A stretch of DNA of 64,000 bases from positions 62,001-126,000 of the forward strand of contig NZ_FUZQ01000004.1 of NCBI RefSeq assembly GCF_900167525.1. Direction: 5' to 3'. Source of the stretch: Krasilnikoviella flava. Lineage in GTDB: Bacteria > Actinomycetota > Actinomycetes > Actinomycetales > Cellulomonadaceae. Under the pieces are notes generated by a model. The model saw only the letters and a program-made list of their open reading frames with translations. It made no database searches and was not told the origin of the DNA. Made by a program: the position numbers and the translations under genes. Positions 17,149 to 25,098 of this stretch are shown piece by piece; the stretch's first letter is position 1; every line of letters begins with the position of its first letter.

Positions 17149-18576
17149 GTGATCCCCGCTGCAGGCTCCTCCGACGTCCGTGTCCGCTTCGCCCCGTCCC
17201 CGACGGGCATGTTCCACGTGGGCGGCGCCCGCTCGGCGCTGTTCAACTGGGCGGTCGCCAAGCAGCAGGGCGGCACGTTCGTGCTGCGCGTCGAGGACAC
17301 CGACGCGGCGCGCAACAAGCCGGAGTGGGTGGACGGCATCCTGAACGCCCTCGCGGCGCTCGGCATGCACGCCGAGGACCCGACGTTCGAGGGCCCGTAC
17401 TTCCAGTCGCAGAACGTCGTCAAGCACCGCGAGGCGTCCGCCCGCCTGTACGGGGCCGGCCGCGCGTACTACTGCGACTGCACCCGCGAGGACGTCGCCG
17501 CCCGCACCGGCAACGCGCACTCCGGCTACGACGGCCACTGCCGCGACCGCGGCCTGACCTACGAGCCGGGCCGGGCGCTGCGCTTCCGCACCCCGGACGA
17601 GGGGGAGACCCAGGTCGTCGACCTCATCCGCGGCAACCCGACCTTCCCGAACTCCGCGATGGAGGACTTCGTCGTCGCGCGCGGGGACGGGTCGCCCGTC
17701 TTCCTCCTGGCGAACGTCGTGGACGACATGGACGAGGGCATCACGCACGTCATCCGCGGCGAGGAGCACCTGCCGAACACGCCCAAGCAGCAGCTGCTGT
17801 GGGAGGCCCTCGGCGCGCAGCCGCCCAGGTGGGCACACCTGCCGGTCATCGTGAACGAGAAGCGCCAGAAGCTGTCCAAGCGCCGCGACAAGGTCGCGCT
17901 CGAGGACTACCTGGCCGAGGGCTACCTGCCCGAGGCGATGGTCAACTACCTCATGCTGCTCGGCTGGGCGCCGGGCAACGACGAGGAGATCCTCCCGTTC
18001 GACGAGCTCGTCGAGCGCTTCCGCATCGAGGACGTCAACAGCGCCTCGGCATTCTTCGACGTCAAGAAGCTCACGGCGTTCAACGGCGAGTACATCCGCG
18101 CGATGGACGTGGGCTCGTTCGTCTCCGCCGTCGACCCGTGGTTGCACGCCCCGAAGGCACCGTGGACCGAGGAGCAGTACGACGCCGCCGCGTTCGGACG
18201 GGTCGCGCCGCTCGCGCAGTCGCGCGTCGCGCTCCTGGCCGACATCACCGACAACGTCGACTTCCTCTTCCTCGACGAGCCCGTCCGTGACGAGCGCTCC
18301 TGGGCCAAGGCCATGAAGGACGGCGCCGCGGAGCTGCTCAAGGACGCCCGCGCGGCGCTCGCGGACCTCGGGACCTGGGAGGCAGAGCCGCTCAAGGAGC
18401 TCGTCACCGCCGTGGGGGAGCGGCACGGCCTCAAGCTCGGCAAGGCGCAGGCGCCCGTGCGAGTCGCCGTCACCGGCCGCACGATCGGCCTGCCGCTGTT
18501 CGAGTCGCTGGAGGTGCTCGGCCGCGAGCGCACCCTCGCGCGGGTCGACGCCGCCCTGGCGCGCCTCGATGGCTGA
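17149..18576 (+). CDS. gltX: Glutamate--tRNA ligase
   Basis: Class I aminoacyl-tRNA synthetase of 475 residues that charges tRNA-Glu (and possibly tRNA-Gln before GatCAB amidation). The HIGH equivalent is [13 protein letters not shown] (about residues 15-27), the discriminating-type Rossmann core includes [13 protein letters not shown], and the KMSKS loop is [17 protein letters not shown]. The C-terminal anticodon-binding half is complete. GTG at 17149 follows TACGCT (17136-17141) by seven bases, indicating leaderless transcription. The HAD gene overlaps it by 8 bases. Its cognate tRNA-Glu genes lie 4 kb downstream. Confidence 0.96.
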   Translation: MIPAAGSSDVRVRFAPSPTGMFHVGGARSALFNWAVAKQQGGTFVLRVEDTDAARNKPEWVDGILNALAALGMHAEDPTFEGPYFQSQNVVKHREASARLYGAGRAYYCDCTREDVAARTGNAHSGYDGHCRDRGLTYEPGRALRFRTPDEGETQVVDLIRGNPTFPNSAMEDFVVARGDGSPVFLLANVVDDMDEGITHVIRGEEHLPNTPKQQLLWEALGAQPPRWAHLPVIVNEKRQKLSKRRDKVALEDYLAEGYLPEAMVNYLMLLGWAPGNDEEILPFDELVERFRIEDVNSASAFFDVKKLTAFNGEYIRAMDVGSFVSAVDPWLHAPKAPWTEEQYDAAAFGRVAPLAQSRVALLADITDNVDFLFLDEPVRDERSWAKAMKDGAAELLKDARAALADLGTWEAEPLKELVTAVGERHGLKLGKAQAPVRVAVTGRTIGLPLFESLEVLGRERTLARVDAALARLDG

Positions 18577-19372
18577 GACGGTCGAGCGCACCCCGGCGGT
18601 CGAGCACGTCGAGGCGCCGGTCCCGGGCTCGGTCACGGGCGAGGTCGACGGGGTCCTGCTCGACGTCGACGACACGCTCGTCGACACCAAGGGCGCATTC
18701 GCCAAGGCGCTCACCGCGGTCGCCGTCGAGCACCTGCCGCACGTGCCGGCGGACCGGTATCCCGAGCTGCTGGCGCACTGGCGCTCCGACCCGGGCGGCT
18801 ACTACCGGCGGTACACGCGCGGCGAGACGGACGCCCTCACGCAGCGGCGGCTGCGGGCCGACCTGCTGCACCGGACGTTCGGCGGTGAGCCCGTCACGGA
18901 GGACTCGTTCGCCGACTGGGACGCACTGTTCTGGGGCACGTTCGAGCGGTCCTGGGCGGCCTTCGACGACTCCGCGGCCGCGCTCGACGCACTGCGGTCC
19001 GCCGGCGTCGCGGTGGGCGTCGTGACGAACGCCGCCACCGAGCTGCAGGAGCGCAAGCTGCGCGCGGCCGGGCTCGCGGACGTCCCCGTGCTGGTCGGCG
19101 TGGACACGCTCGGCTACGGCAAGCCGCACCCCGACGTCTTCGTCGAGGGCGCCCGCCGGCTGGGCACCGCCGTCTCGCGCACGGCCTACGTGGGCGACGA
19201 GCCCACCACCGACGCCCGGGCCGCGCACGACGCCGGTCTCACCGGCGTCTGGCTCGACCGTCCCGGGGCGCGCCGCGACGACGAGCACCACGTGGACGCG
19301 GACGCCCTGCGTGCCGACGGGATCGTCGTGCTGCCCGGCCTCGCCGGGCTGGCGGTCGCACTCGGCCTCTGA
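18569..19372 (+). CDS. HAD-family hydrolase (phosphatase)
   Basis: 267-residue haloacid-dehalogenase-like phosphatase of the small-molecule type. Motif I is [11 protein letters not shown] (nucleophile and acid/base Asp, about residues 30-40), motif II VVTNAAT, motif III lysine in [10 protein letters not shown], and motif [14 protein letters not shown]. The cap lies between motifs I and II. Its start overlaps gltX by 8 bases, so the two are translationally coupled; a link to tRNA charging is not established. Convergent with the YeiH gene, 8 bases away. Confidence 0.88.
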   Translation: MAETVERTPAVEHVEAPVPGSVTGEVDGVLLDVDDTLVDTKGAFAKALTAVAVEHLPHVPADRYPELLAHWRSDPGGYYRRYTRGETDALTQRRLRADLLHRTFGGEPVTEDSFADWDALFWGTFERSWAAFDDSAAALDALRSAGVAVGVVTNAATELQERKLRAAGLADVPVLVGVDTLGYGKPHPDVFVEGARRLGTAVSRTAYVGDEPTTDARAAHDAGLTGVWLDRPGARRDDEHHVDADALRADGIVVLPGLAGLAVALGL

Positions 19373-19380
19373 CGCGTCGC

Positions 19381-20562
19381 TCAGGGGACGAGCAGGAGCA
19401 CGGCGGCCAGGCTGACACCGCTGACGACGACCGCGCCGGCCGCGCCGAGCACGAGCGGCCGGCGGGCGGTGCGCGCCAGGCGGGGCACGTCCACGCCGGT
19501 GCCGAGCGCGAACATCGCGGCGACGAAGAGCACGGTCGTGACCTGGGTGGCGGTGTCGGTGACCACGTCCGGCAGGATGCCGGTGCTGCGGACCAGCACC
19601 GCCGCGAGGAAGCCCAGCACGAAGCCGGGGACGAGGGGCGCGCGGCGCCCGCGCGCCGTGCTGGGCGCGACGTCGTCGGGGGCGGCGCCCCCGGGGGTCG
19701 CGGCTCGCGCGGCGCGACGCGCGAGCACGGCGCCGGCGCCCGCCACGAGCGGGGCGAGCAGGACGACGCGGGCCAGCTTCGTGACGGTCGCCGTGGCCAA
19801 GGCCGCTGCCGAGATCGTTCCGGCGGCGGCCACGACCTGTGCGACCTCCTGCACGCTGGCGCCGATCCACAGCCCCGCCTGGTGGTCGCTGAGCCCCAGC
19901 GCCCCGGCGATCGGTGGCAGCGCGACGATCGCGACCGTCCCGTAGACGGTGACGAGGGCCAGCGCCGCGGCGACGTCGTCGCGCAGCCGCGCGGGCTCCC
20001 CGGCGCCTGCGCGCGGGTCCCGCTCGAGCACGCTCGTCATGGCCGACACGGCGGCGGCGCCGCAGATCGAGAAGCCCGTCGCGACGAGCAGGGCGGTCGC
20101 GCGCGGCACCCGCAGCATCCGCCCGAGGGCGAGGACCGCGGCGAAGGTGCATGCGACCGTGACGACCACGACGGCGATCCCGCGCCAGCCCAGGGCGAGC
20201 ACGTCCGGGACCGACAGCTGGAGGCCGAGCAGCACGACGCCAGCGCGCAGCACGGTGCGCGCGGTCCAGTCCGTGCCGGGTCCGACGCGCTCGGCGAAGC
20301 GTGCCACCCCGCCGCCGCGCGGCACCACCCGCCCGAGCACGGAGCCGACCGCGGCGCCCACGAGCAGGGCGAGGACGAGCGGGGAGACCGCTCCGCCCGT
20401 CGCCGGCGCGAGCAGGCGGCTGGCGCCGAGAAGGACGACGGTGGCCACCGCGGCCAGGGCGAGACCCGGCCCGAGGCGGGACGCCGTGGCGGCAAGGCTG
20501 CGCGTCGTCGGGGTCGCCGTGCGGGTCGGGGCGCGGGGTGTGGTCGGGGGAGCGGTCGGCAC
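19381..20562 (-). CDS. YeiH-family putative sulfate/anion exporter
   Basis: 393-residue membrane protein of the YeiH (UPF0324) family with about ten hydrophobic segments. Family landmarks: GVVLLGLQLSV, ATGFSICGAAAVSAM (the conserved SICGxSA segment), IGASVQEVAQVVAAA and FALGTGVDV. YeiH proteins are proposed anion exporters. GTG at 20562 is chosen because it gives a normal short N-terminus; the frame is open further but would run into the divergent LysR gene. LysR-divergent-YeiH is the arrangement seen for YeiE-YeiH in enterobacteria. Confidence 0.86.
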   Translation of the reverse strand: MPTAPPTTPRAPTRTATPTTRSLAATASRLGPGLALAAVATVVLLGASRLLAPATGGAVSPLVLALLVGAAVGSVLGRVVPRGGGVARFAERVGPGTDWTARTVLRAGVVLLGLQLSVPDVLALGWRGIAVVVVTVACTFAAVLALGRMLRVPRATALLVATGFSICGAAAVSAMTSVLERDPRAGAGEPARLRDDVAAALALVTVYGTVAIVALPPIAGALGLSDHQAGLWIGASVQEVAQVVAAAGTISAAALATATVTKLARVVLLAPLVAGAGAVLARRAARAATPGGAAPDDVAPSTARGRRAPLVPGFVLGFLAAVLVRSTGILPDVVTDTATQVTTVLFVAAMFALGTGVDVPRLARTARRPLVLGAAGAVVVSGVSLAAVLLLVP

Positions 20563-20617
20563 CTGACCAGGCTCGCGGCCGCGCCGAGCACCCGGAAGCG
20601 CCAGGTGCCGATCGATC

Positions 20618-20634
20618 CATAGACTGACGCTATG
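20618..20634 (+). promoter_or_regulatory. LysR-type box overlapping the regulator's own -10 and start codon
   Basis: The inverted repeat CATAG at 20618-20622 and CTATG at 20630-20634, separated by seven bases, forms a T-N11-A LysR box. It includes a -10-like TAGACT (20620-20625) six bases before ATG at 20632. Binding there would block LysR transcription and could reach the divergent YeiH promoter. Confidence 0.5.
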
Positions 20635-21540
20635 GCAGAACGTCCTCCGCTGGCCGCGCTCGAGCTGCTGGTCGCCCTCGACGCGCACGGGTCGATCAGC
20701 GCCGCGGCCCGGGCCGCGGGAGTCTCCCAGCCCACGGCGTCCGCCGGCCTGCACCGCCTCGAGCGGCGCCTCGGCCTCGAGCTGCTGTCCCGCGGGCCCC
20801 GCGGCACGGCACTCACCGCCGTGGGACGCCAGGTGGCGGAGGCGGCGCGTGACGTCGTGGACGCCACCGACCGCTTCGAGGCCGCGGCCGCCGCGCTCCG
20901 GTCCGCGCCCGTCCCGGGGCTGCGGGTGGCGGCCAGCCTGACGATCGCGGAGTACCTGGCGCCGCGCTGGCTCGCCGCCTTCGCGCGGGGCGAGCGCCAG
21001 GAGACCGGGACGGCACCCGACGTCGAGCTCGTCGTGCGCAACTCCCGTGAGGTGATGGAGCTCGTGCTCGACGGCGCCGCGGAGCTGGGGTTCGTGGAGA
21101 GCCCGACGGTGCGCCGCGGGCTGCGGTCGCGGACCGTGGCGCACGACGAGCTCGTGGCCGTCGTCGCGCCCGCGCACCCGTGGGCACGACGACGGTCCGT
21201 CAGCCCCGCCGGGCTCGTCGCGGGAGATCTCGTGCTGCGCGAGGCAGGGTCCGGCACGCGCGACGTGCTCGAGGACGCGCTCGGCCAGGCGGGGGTGCGG
21301 CTGCCCGCCCACGTCACCGCGCTGGGCTCCACGGCGGCCGTGAAGTCCGCCGTGCGGCACGGGGACGGCGTCACCGTGCTGTCCGCCCTCACCGTGGCCG
21401 ACGACGTGGCGGCCGGCCACCTCGTGACGGTGCCGATCGCGCAGCTCGACCTCTCGCGCCGGCTGCGGGTGGTGTGGCGCGACGGCGCGTCGCTCTCCGC
21501 GCCCGCGCGGCGGCTGGCGGCCGTGGCGGGAGCCCGCTGA
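20632..21540 (+). CDS. LysR-family transcriptional regulator (YeiE-like)
   Basis: 302-residue LysR-type regulator. The N-terminal winged helix is LELLVALDAHGSISAAARAAGVSQ then TASAGLHRLERRLGLELLSR (residues about 9-55); the remainder is the two-lobed periplasmic-binding-like effector domain, with GLRVAASLTIAEYLAPRWL and LREAGSGTRDVLEDAL. ATG at 20632 with TAGACT six bases upstream suggests a leaderless message. Divergent from the YeiH exporter, which it probably controls; the inducer is unknown. Confidence 0.88.
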   Translation: MAERPPLAALELLVALDAHGSISAAARAAGVSQPTASAGLHRLERRLGLELLSRGPRGTALTAVGRQVAEAARDVVDATDRFEAAAAALRSAPVPGLRVAASLTIAEYLAPRWLAAFARGERQETGTAPDVELVVRNSREVMELVLDGAAELGFVESPTVRRGLRSRTVAHDELVAVVAPAHPWARRRSVSPAGLVAGDLVLREAGSGTRDVLEDALGQAGVRLPAHVTALGSTAAVKSAVRHGDGVTVLSALTVADDVAAGHLVTVPIAQLDLSRRLRVVWRDGASLSAPARRLAAVAGAR

Positions 21541-21545
21541 GCGAC

Positions 21546-21571
21546 GCCGGCACTCGCTGAGAGGTGCCGGC
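21546..21571. terminator. Hairpin between convergent LysR and methyltransferase genes
   Basis: GCCGGCAC at 21546-21553 and GTGCCGGC at 21564-21571 form a perfect 8-bp stem with a ten-base loop between two convergent genes. Confidence 0.5.
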
Positions 21572-21590
21572 GGCCCCCGACCGGGCGAGG

Positions 21591-22400
21591 TCAGCGCCGG
21601 CGGGCGCGGTAGGCGTAGGTGACGTACGGCAGGTCGACGTCGGGGCGTCCCGCGAGGTCCGGGTGGGTGGCGACGAGGGCGTCGACCTCGGCGAGGCGTT
21701 CCTCCCGCTCGGCCTCCGGCAGGGTGAGCAGGTAGCTGCGGGTCCCCGCCAGGGTGCGCAGGGCTCCGGCGGGAATCCGGTCGGTCCAGCGGAAGGTGCC
21801 CGCCTCGACGCCGTCGAACGCCGCGCCGAGCTCCGGCCCGTCGGGGCGGCCAGGATCGGGCTCGAGCCGGTCGCCCTGGTGCAGGATCGCTCCGAACCGC
21901 GCGACCCAGTCGACGTCGCCGTCACGGTCGTTCCACAGCACCCCGAGCGTGCCCCCGGGCCGCAGGACGCGGGCGACCTCCGCGGCGGCCGCGTCGCCGT
22001 CGAACCAGTGCCATGCCTGGCCCACGAGGACGGCGTCGACCGACGCGTCACCCAGGGGGATGGCCTCGGCCGTGCCACGGTGCGTCGCGACGCCGGGCAG
22101 CCGCGCCGCGAGCTCGGCGAGCATGGCCGCCGAGGGGTCGACGGCGACGACGTGCGTGCCGTTGTCGACGAGGTCGACGGCTCGCTCGGTGAGCTTGCCC
22201 GTGCCCGCGGCGAGGTCGAGCACGTCGCGCGCACCGGCGGGCAGCAGCCAGGCGAGCGCCTCGCGCGGGTAGGTGGGTCTGACCTGGGCGTACACGGCGG
22301 CGTCGCGGTCGAACGACGCCGCGCGGTCGGCGTGCGAGTGCGGGTCCCGGCCGGAGGGGCCGGTCGGGGGCGTGGGCTGAGGTGGCGTCGGAGCGGGCAC
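21591..22400 (-). CDS. Class I SAM-dependent methyltransferase
   Basis: 269-residue methyltransferase (Methyltransf_11/25 type). Motif I is VLDLAAGTGKLTERAVDL (about residues 60-77), then VAVDPSAAMLAELAARLPGV, the post-I segment AEAIPLGDASVDAVLVGQAWHWF and RVLRPGGTLGVLWND. The AWHWFD signature is typical of a large actinobacterial group of uncharacterised methyltransferases. ATG at 22400. Convergent with LysR and divergent from the tRNA cluster. Confidence 0.87.
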   Translation of the reverse strand: MPAPTPPQPTPPTGPSGRDPHSHADRAASFDRDAAVYAQVRPTYPREALAWLLPAGARDVLDLAAGTGKLTERAVDLVDNGTHVVAVDPSAAMLAELAARLPGVATHRGTAEAIPLGDASVDAVLVGQAWHWFDGDAAAAEVARVLRPGGTLGVLWNDRDGDVDWVARFGAILHQGDRLEPDPGRPDGPELGAAFDGVEAGTFRWTDRIPAGALRTLAGTRSYLLTLPEAEREERLAEVDALVATHPDLAGRPDVDLPYVTYAYRARRR

Positions 22401-22456
22401 GGCACGAGCCTGCCACGAGCACCCCGCGGCGTGACGTACGGCACCCCGTGCGCGTT

Positions 22457-22485
22457 TTGGCCGACGGCCCCCCGTCCGGTAATGT
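22457..22485 (+). promoter_or_regulatory. Promoter of the tRNA cluster
   Basis: TTGGCC at 22457-22462 and TAATGT at 22480-22485 are separated by exactly 17 bases, a good sigma-70/SigA-type promoter. The tRNA-Gln gene begins 66 bases after the -10 box, leaving a processed leader. Confidence 0.6.
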
Positions 22486-22551
22486 TTTCCGACGTTGGGC
22501 CTGACGCCGGCACTCCGACGATGTCGGATTTGCTCGGAAGGTCCGATCCAT

Positions 22552-22623
22552 TGGGGTATGGTGTAATTGGCAGCACGAGAGATTCTGATTCTCTTAGTCT
22601 AGGTTCGAGTCCTGGTACCCCAG
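22552..22623 (+). tRNA. tRNA-Gln, anticodon CTG
   Basis: 72-base tRNA reading CAG codons. Acceptor stem TGGGGTA (22552-22558) pairs with TACCCCA (22616-22622), discriminator G at 22623; anticodon stem AGAGA/TCTCT encloses the loop TTCTGAT with CTG at 22585-22587; T-arm GGTTCGAGTCC. CCA is not encoded. The codon it reads is the preferred Gln codon in such GC-rich genomes. A weak second promoter (TAGAGT at 22656-22661) between it and the first tRNA-Glu suggests separate transcription of the latter. Confidence 0.95.
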
Positions 22624-22703
22624 CGCAGCGCTCTTCGCCCGCCTGGTGCGGTGTGTAGAGTTCTCATCGGCACGGATGATCGACTGAGATCACCGAGTCA
22701 TAG

Positions 22704-22776
22704 GCCCCCATCGTCTAGCGGCCTAGGACGCCGCCCTCTCACGGCGGTAACGCGGGTTCAAATCCCGCTGGGGGTA
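22704..22776 (+). tRNA. tRNA-Glu, anticodon CTC (copy 1)
   Basis: 73-base tRNA reading GAG. Acceptor GCCCCCA (22704-22710) pairs with TGGGGGT (22769-22775) with a G-U closing pair, discriminator A at 22776; anticodon stem CCGCC/GGCGG encloses CTCTCAC with CTC at 22738-22740; T-arm GGGTTCAAATCCC. CCA is not encoded. It is followed by its own hairpin terminator at 22809-22834. Confidence 0.95.
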
Positions 22777-22808
22777 CGTCGATCGTCCGTTCCGACGAAC
22801 GGTCGCCA

Positions 22809-22834
22809 CGGTCCGGGTCTCGCCACCCGGACCG
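22809..22834 (+). terminator. Terminator after first tRNA-Glu
   Basis: CGGTCCGGGT (22809-22818) pairs perfectly with ACCCGGACCG (22825-22834) over 10 bp with a six-base loop, followed by GTTTTA. This is a classic intrinsic terminator lying between the two tRNA-Glu copies. Confidence 0.75.
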
Positions 22835-22841
22835 GTTTTAG

Positions 22842-22914
22842 GCCCCCATCGTCTAGCGGCCTAGGACGCCGCCCTCTCACGGCGGTAACGCGGGTTCAAA
22901 TCCCGCTGGGGGTA
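22842..22914 (+). tRNA. tRNA-Glu, anticodon CTC (copy 2)
   Basis: Identical base for base to the tRNA-Glu at 22704-22776, including the preceding TAGG and the following C, and offset by 138 bases. The spacer between copies contains a terminator, so either read-through or an unseen promoter must serve this copy. Likely a recent tandem duplication increasing tRNA-Glu dose. Confidence 0.95.
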
Positions 22915-22922
22915 CACATCGC

Positions 22923-22950
22923 AAGGCCCGGTCCGCACGGACCGGGCCTT
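22923..22950 (+). terminator. Terminator after second tRNA-Glu
   Basis: AAGGCCCGGTCCG (22923-22935) and CGGACCGGGCCTT (22938-22950) form a perfect 13-bp stem with only a CA loop. Followed by CGTCGTT. Confidence 0.75.
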
Positions 22951-23039
22951 CGTCGTTCCCGGGACGTGCCCGACCTGGTCGGGACGTGGCCCGACGCCGG
23001 TCCGACGCGGTCCGCCGCAGCGGTGCGGCCGCCGACGCC

Positions 23040-23834
23040 TCAGAGGAACGGGTCGGGCACGATCGCGCCGTCGCTGCGCGGATGGTCGTGCGTGGCGCCC
23101 GTGGGCTTCCAGGTGACGGGGTGCGCCCCGGCGCTGGGCTGCGCCTCGGGCGGGCGGGGCGCCGGGTGCGCCGGCTGTACGGCGATCGGCTGGGTCGTGG
23201 GGCGCGGCCCGTCGGAGGTCTCCCGCCCGGGCACGACGGTCGGGCCGCCGGGGGCGGTGTCCGCGGGGCGCCCCGGACCGGGCAGCGCGTCGTCGTCGTC
23301 GAGGCGAGGGCCGCCCGGCGTGAAGAGGGTGTCGCAGAGGGTCCGGTAGGTGGCGTCCGGGTGCGGCACGTACTTGATGGTGCGCAGGGCCTGGTCCTGG
23401 CCGGCGGACTCCATGTCGAACCGGCCGTAGCCGAGCACCTGGCCCGTGGGGCTGCGCGAGAACCCCATGTCGGTGACCTTCTTCATCGGCATCATCGCCA
23501 CCTTGTGCACGACCAGCCCGTACAGCAGCAGCAGCCGCTTGTCGGTGGCGACGAACCACTCGTAGCGCCACTCGAGCCACTTCCAGGCGAGGCGGGCCGC
23601 CACGACGAACCACGCGACCCAGAGCCACTGCACTGTGCCGCGCACGTCGATCGGCGTCGACAGGACGATCGTGCCGATGAGCAGGAAGGCGGCGGCCGTC
23701 GTCGCGATCGGCCCGAGGAGCTGCGCCCAGTGGTGCCGGGTCGCCACGATGACCCGCTCGTTCGGCAGCACGTACCGACGCAGGTGGGCGTGCGCGCGGA
23801 CGGCGTCGCGCTCGCGCCTCTCGTCGGTGATCAT
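23040..23834 (-). CDS. PH-domain (bPH2-type) membrane protein
   Basis: 264-residue protein with two membrane helices (about residues 40-60 and 67-85) followed by a bacterial pleckstrin-homology-like domain: YEWFVATDKRLLLLYGLVVHKVA, then VTDMGFSRSPTGQVLGYG and RFDMESAGQDQ. The last 90 residues are a proline- and charge-rich tail without fold signatures. Function unknown; such proteins are envelope-associated. ATG at 23834. A small membrane protein gene lies just upstream on the same strand, 20 bases away, so the two may be cotranscribed. Confidence 0.82.
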   Translation of the reverse strand: MITDERRERDAVRAHAHLRRYVLPNERVIVATRHHWAQLLGPIATTAAAFLLIGTIVLSTPIDVRGTVQWLWVAWFVVAARLAWKWLEWRYEWFVATDKRLLLLYGLVVHKVAMMPMKKVTDMGFSRSPTGQVLGYGRFDMESAGQDQALRTIKYVPHPDATYRTLCDTLFTPGGPRLDDDDALPGPGRPADTAPGGPTVVPGRETSDGPRPTTQPIAVQPAHPAPRPPEAQPSAGAHPVTWKPTGATHDHPRSDGAIVPDPFL

Positions 23835-23854
23835 GCCGGTCTCCGGGACGCTCG

Positions 23855-24022
23855 TCAGTCGGTCAGGTTCGCGAAGAACTGCCCGAAGCTGGAGAACGCG
23901 TTGGTGATGAAGTCCCAGATCGCCGTGACGATGTTCGCCGCACGGTCAGGGCTGCTCACGATCGCGTAGATCAAGAAGATCACGACGATCCAGATCAGCA
24001 GGGTCTTGGCCTTCGCGGGCAT
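23855..24022 (-). CDS. Small membrane protein (55 aa)
   Basis: 55-residue protein starting [20 protein letters not shown], with one strong transmembrane segment (about residues 7-22) and a second amphipathic or hydrophobic stretch [20 protein letters not shown] (31-50), ending ANLTD. ATG at 24022, stop at 23855. Similar short proteins are found next to PH-domain proteins in actinobacteria as I recall, but no function is known. The clean reading frame, charged start and tight spacing to the downstream gene support a real gene. RBS-like GAGGACC lies upstream. Confidence 0.72.
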   Translation of the reverse strand: MPAKAKTLLIWIVVIFLIYAIVSSPDRAANIVTAIWDFITNAFSSFGQFFANLTD

Positions 24023-24177
24023 CAGGTCCTCACGCCTCTCGGGTCTCGGGGCAGGGCTGCCCCGTCAGCCAGGAGCGTACTGACCTGGGCGGGGGGCTGA
24101 CAGCACCGGGCCCGGCGCGCCGCGTCGAGTGGCGGCGGGCCGGGCCCGGTGTCCGTGCAGGTGGTCGGGTGCGGTGG

Positions 24178-24897
24178 TCACTCGCCGGCGCGGCGCAGGA
24201 CCTCGGTAAGTCGGTTGGCGGCGGAGACGACGGCGGCCGAGTGGAGGCGGCCCGGCTGGCGGGTGAGGCGCTCGACCGGCCCGGAGACGGACACGGACGC
24301 CACGACGCGGCCCGACGGCCCGCGTACGGGCGCCGACACGGAGGCGACGCCGAGCTCGCGCTCGGAGACCGACTGCGCCCACCCGCGGCGGCGGACGCCG
24401 GAGAGGATCGTCGCGGTGAACACGGCCTCGCGCAGGCCGCGGTGCAGGCGGTCCGGCTCCTCCCAGGCGAGGAGGATCTGCGCCGCAGAGCCCGCGTGCA
24501 TCGTGAGGGTGGCGCCCACGGGGATCGAGTCACGCAGCCCGACGGGCCGCTCCGCGGCGGCCACGCAGACGCGATGGTCGCCCTGGCGGCGATAGAGCTG
24601 TGCGCTCTCGCCCGTGTGGTCGCGCAGTGCCGTGAGCACGGGGTTGGCCGCGGCGAGGAGCCGGTCCTCGCCGGCCGCCGTCGCGAGCTCGTTGAGGCGC
24701 GGTCCGAGCACGAACCTGCCCTGCATGTCGCGGCCCACGAGACGGTGGTGCTCGAGGGCGACGGCGAGGCGGTGTGCCGTGGGGCGGGCGAGCCCGGTCG
24801 AGGAGACCAGCTGCGCCAGGGTGGCGGGACCCGCCTCCAGAGCGCCCAGCACGGACGCGGCCTTGTCGAGTACGCCGACTCCGCTAGTATCGTCCAT
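24178..24897 (-). CDS. IclR-family regulator (NdgR/AreB-like) of leucine biosynthesis
   Basis: 239-residue IclR regulator. The N-terminal winged helix contains [26 protein letters not shown] and [16 protein letters not shown] (residues 9-50). The effector domain follows, with [34 protein letters not shown] and [21 protein letters not shown]. In streptomycetes and relatives the IclR gene divergent from leuCD (ndgR, areB) controls leucine and other amino-acid genes; position and size match. ATG at 24897 lies in the middle of a perfect inverted repeat (24888-24906), pointing to autorepression. Confidence 0.88.
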   Translation of the reverse strand: MDDTSGVGVLDKAASVLGALEAGPATLAQLVSSTGLARPTAHRLAVALEHHRLVGRDMQGRFVLGPRLNELATAAGEDRLLAAANPVLTALRDHTGESAQLYRRQGDHRVCVAAAERPVGLRDSIPVGATLTMHAGSAAQILLAWEEPDRLHRGLREAVFTATILSGVRRRGWAQSVSERELGVASVSAPVRGPSGRVVASVSVSGPVERLTRQPGRLHSAAVVSAANRLTEVLRRAGE

Positions 24898-24906
24898 AGG
24901 ACGATA
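24888..24906. promoter_or_regulatory. IclR operator candidate over the regulator's start codon
   Basis: TATCGTCC at 24888-24895 and GGACGATA at 24899-24906 form a perfect 8-bp inverted repeat with a 3-base centre, spanning the IclR start codon. It is adjacent to the leuC -35-like TTGACG at 24907. Confidence 0.55.
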
Positions 24907-24927
24907 TTGACGTCTCAGTCACTGAGA
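24907..24927 (+). promoter_or_regulatory. leuC promoter -35 with 15-bp palindrome
   Basis: TTGACG (24907-24912) is followed directly by the perfect palindrome TCTCAGTCACTGAGA at 24913-24927 (7-bp arms, one central base). The palindrome would lie between the -35 and a weak -10 near 24930, an ideal place for a repressor. It differs in sequence from the repeat at 24888, so it may be a site for another regulator or a second class of IclR site. Confidence 0.5.
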
Positions 24928-25098
24928 TTGCAAGTCGAGGACCGCATCTCACGGGACGGAACGGTCTCACAGGTCATGGGCATCCCGGGTTCGACGGGCG
25001 GTCACGACCCGAGACGCGGACCGGACACGGACCGAGACGTCGACCGACACAGCACACGCACGACGGGCCGCGGGGACGCGGCGGACGAGGAGCACATG

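Noticed and set aside
24169-25098. N-terminal extension of leuC by about 300 residues
   Set aside because: It overlaps the divergent iclR gene and the promoter palindromes; the Shine-Dalgarno and family homology start at 25099.
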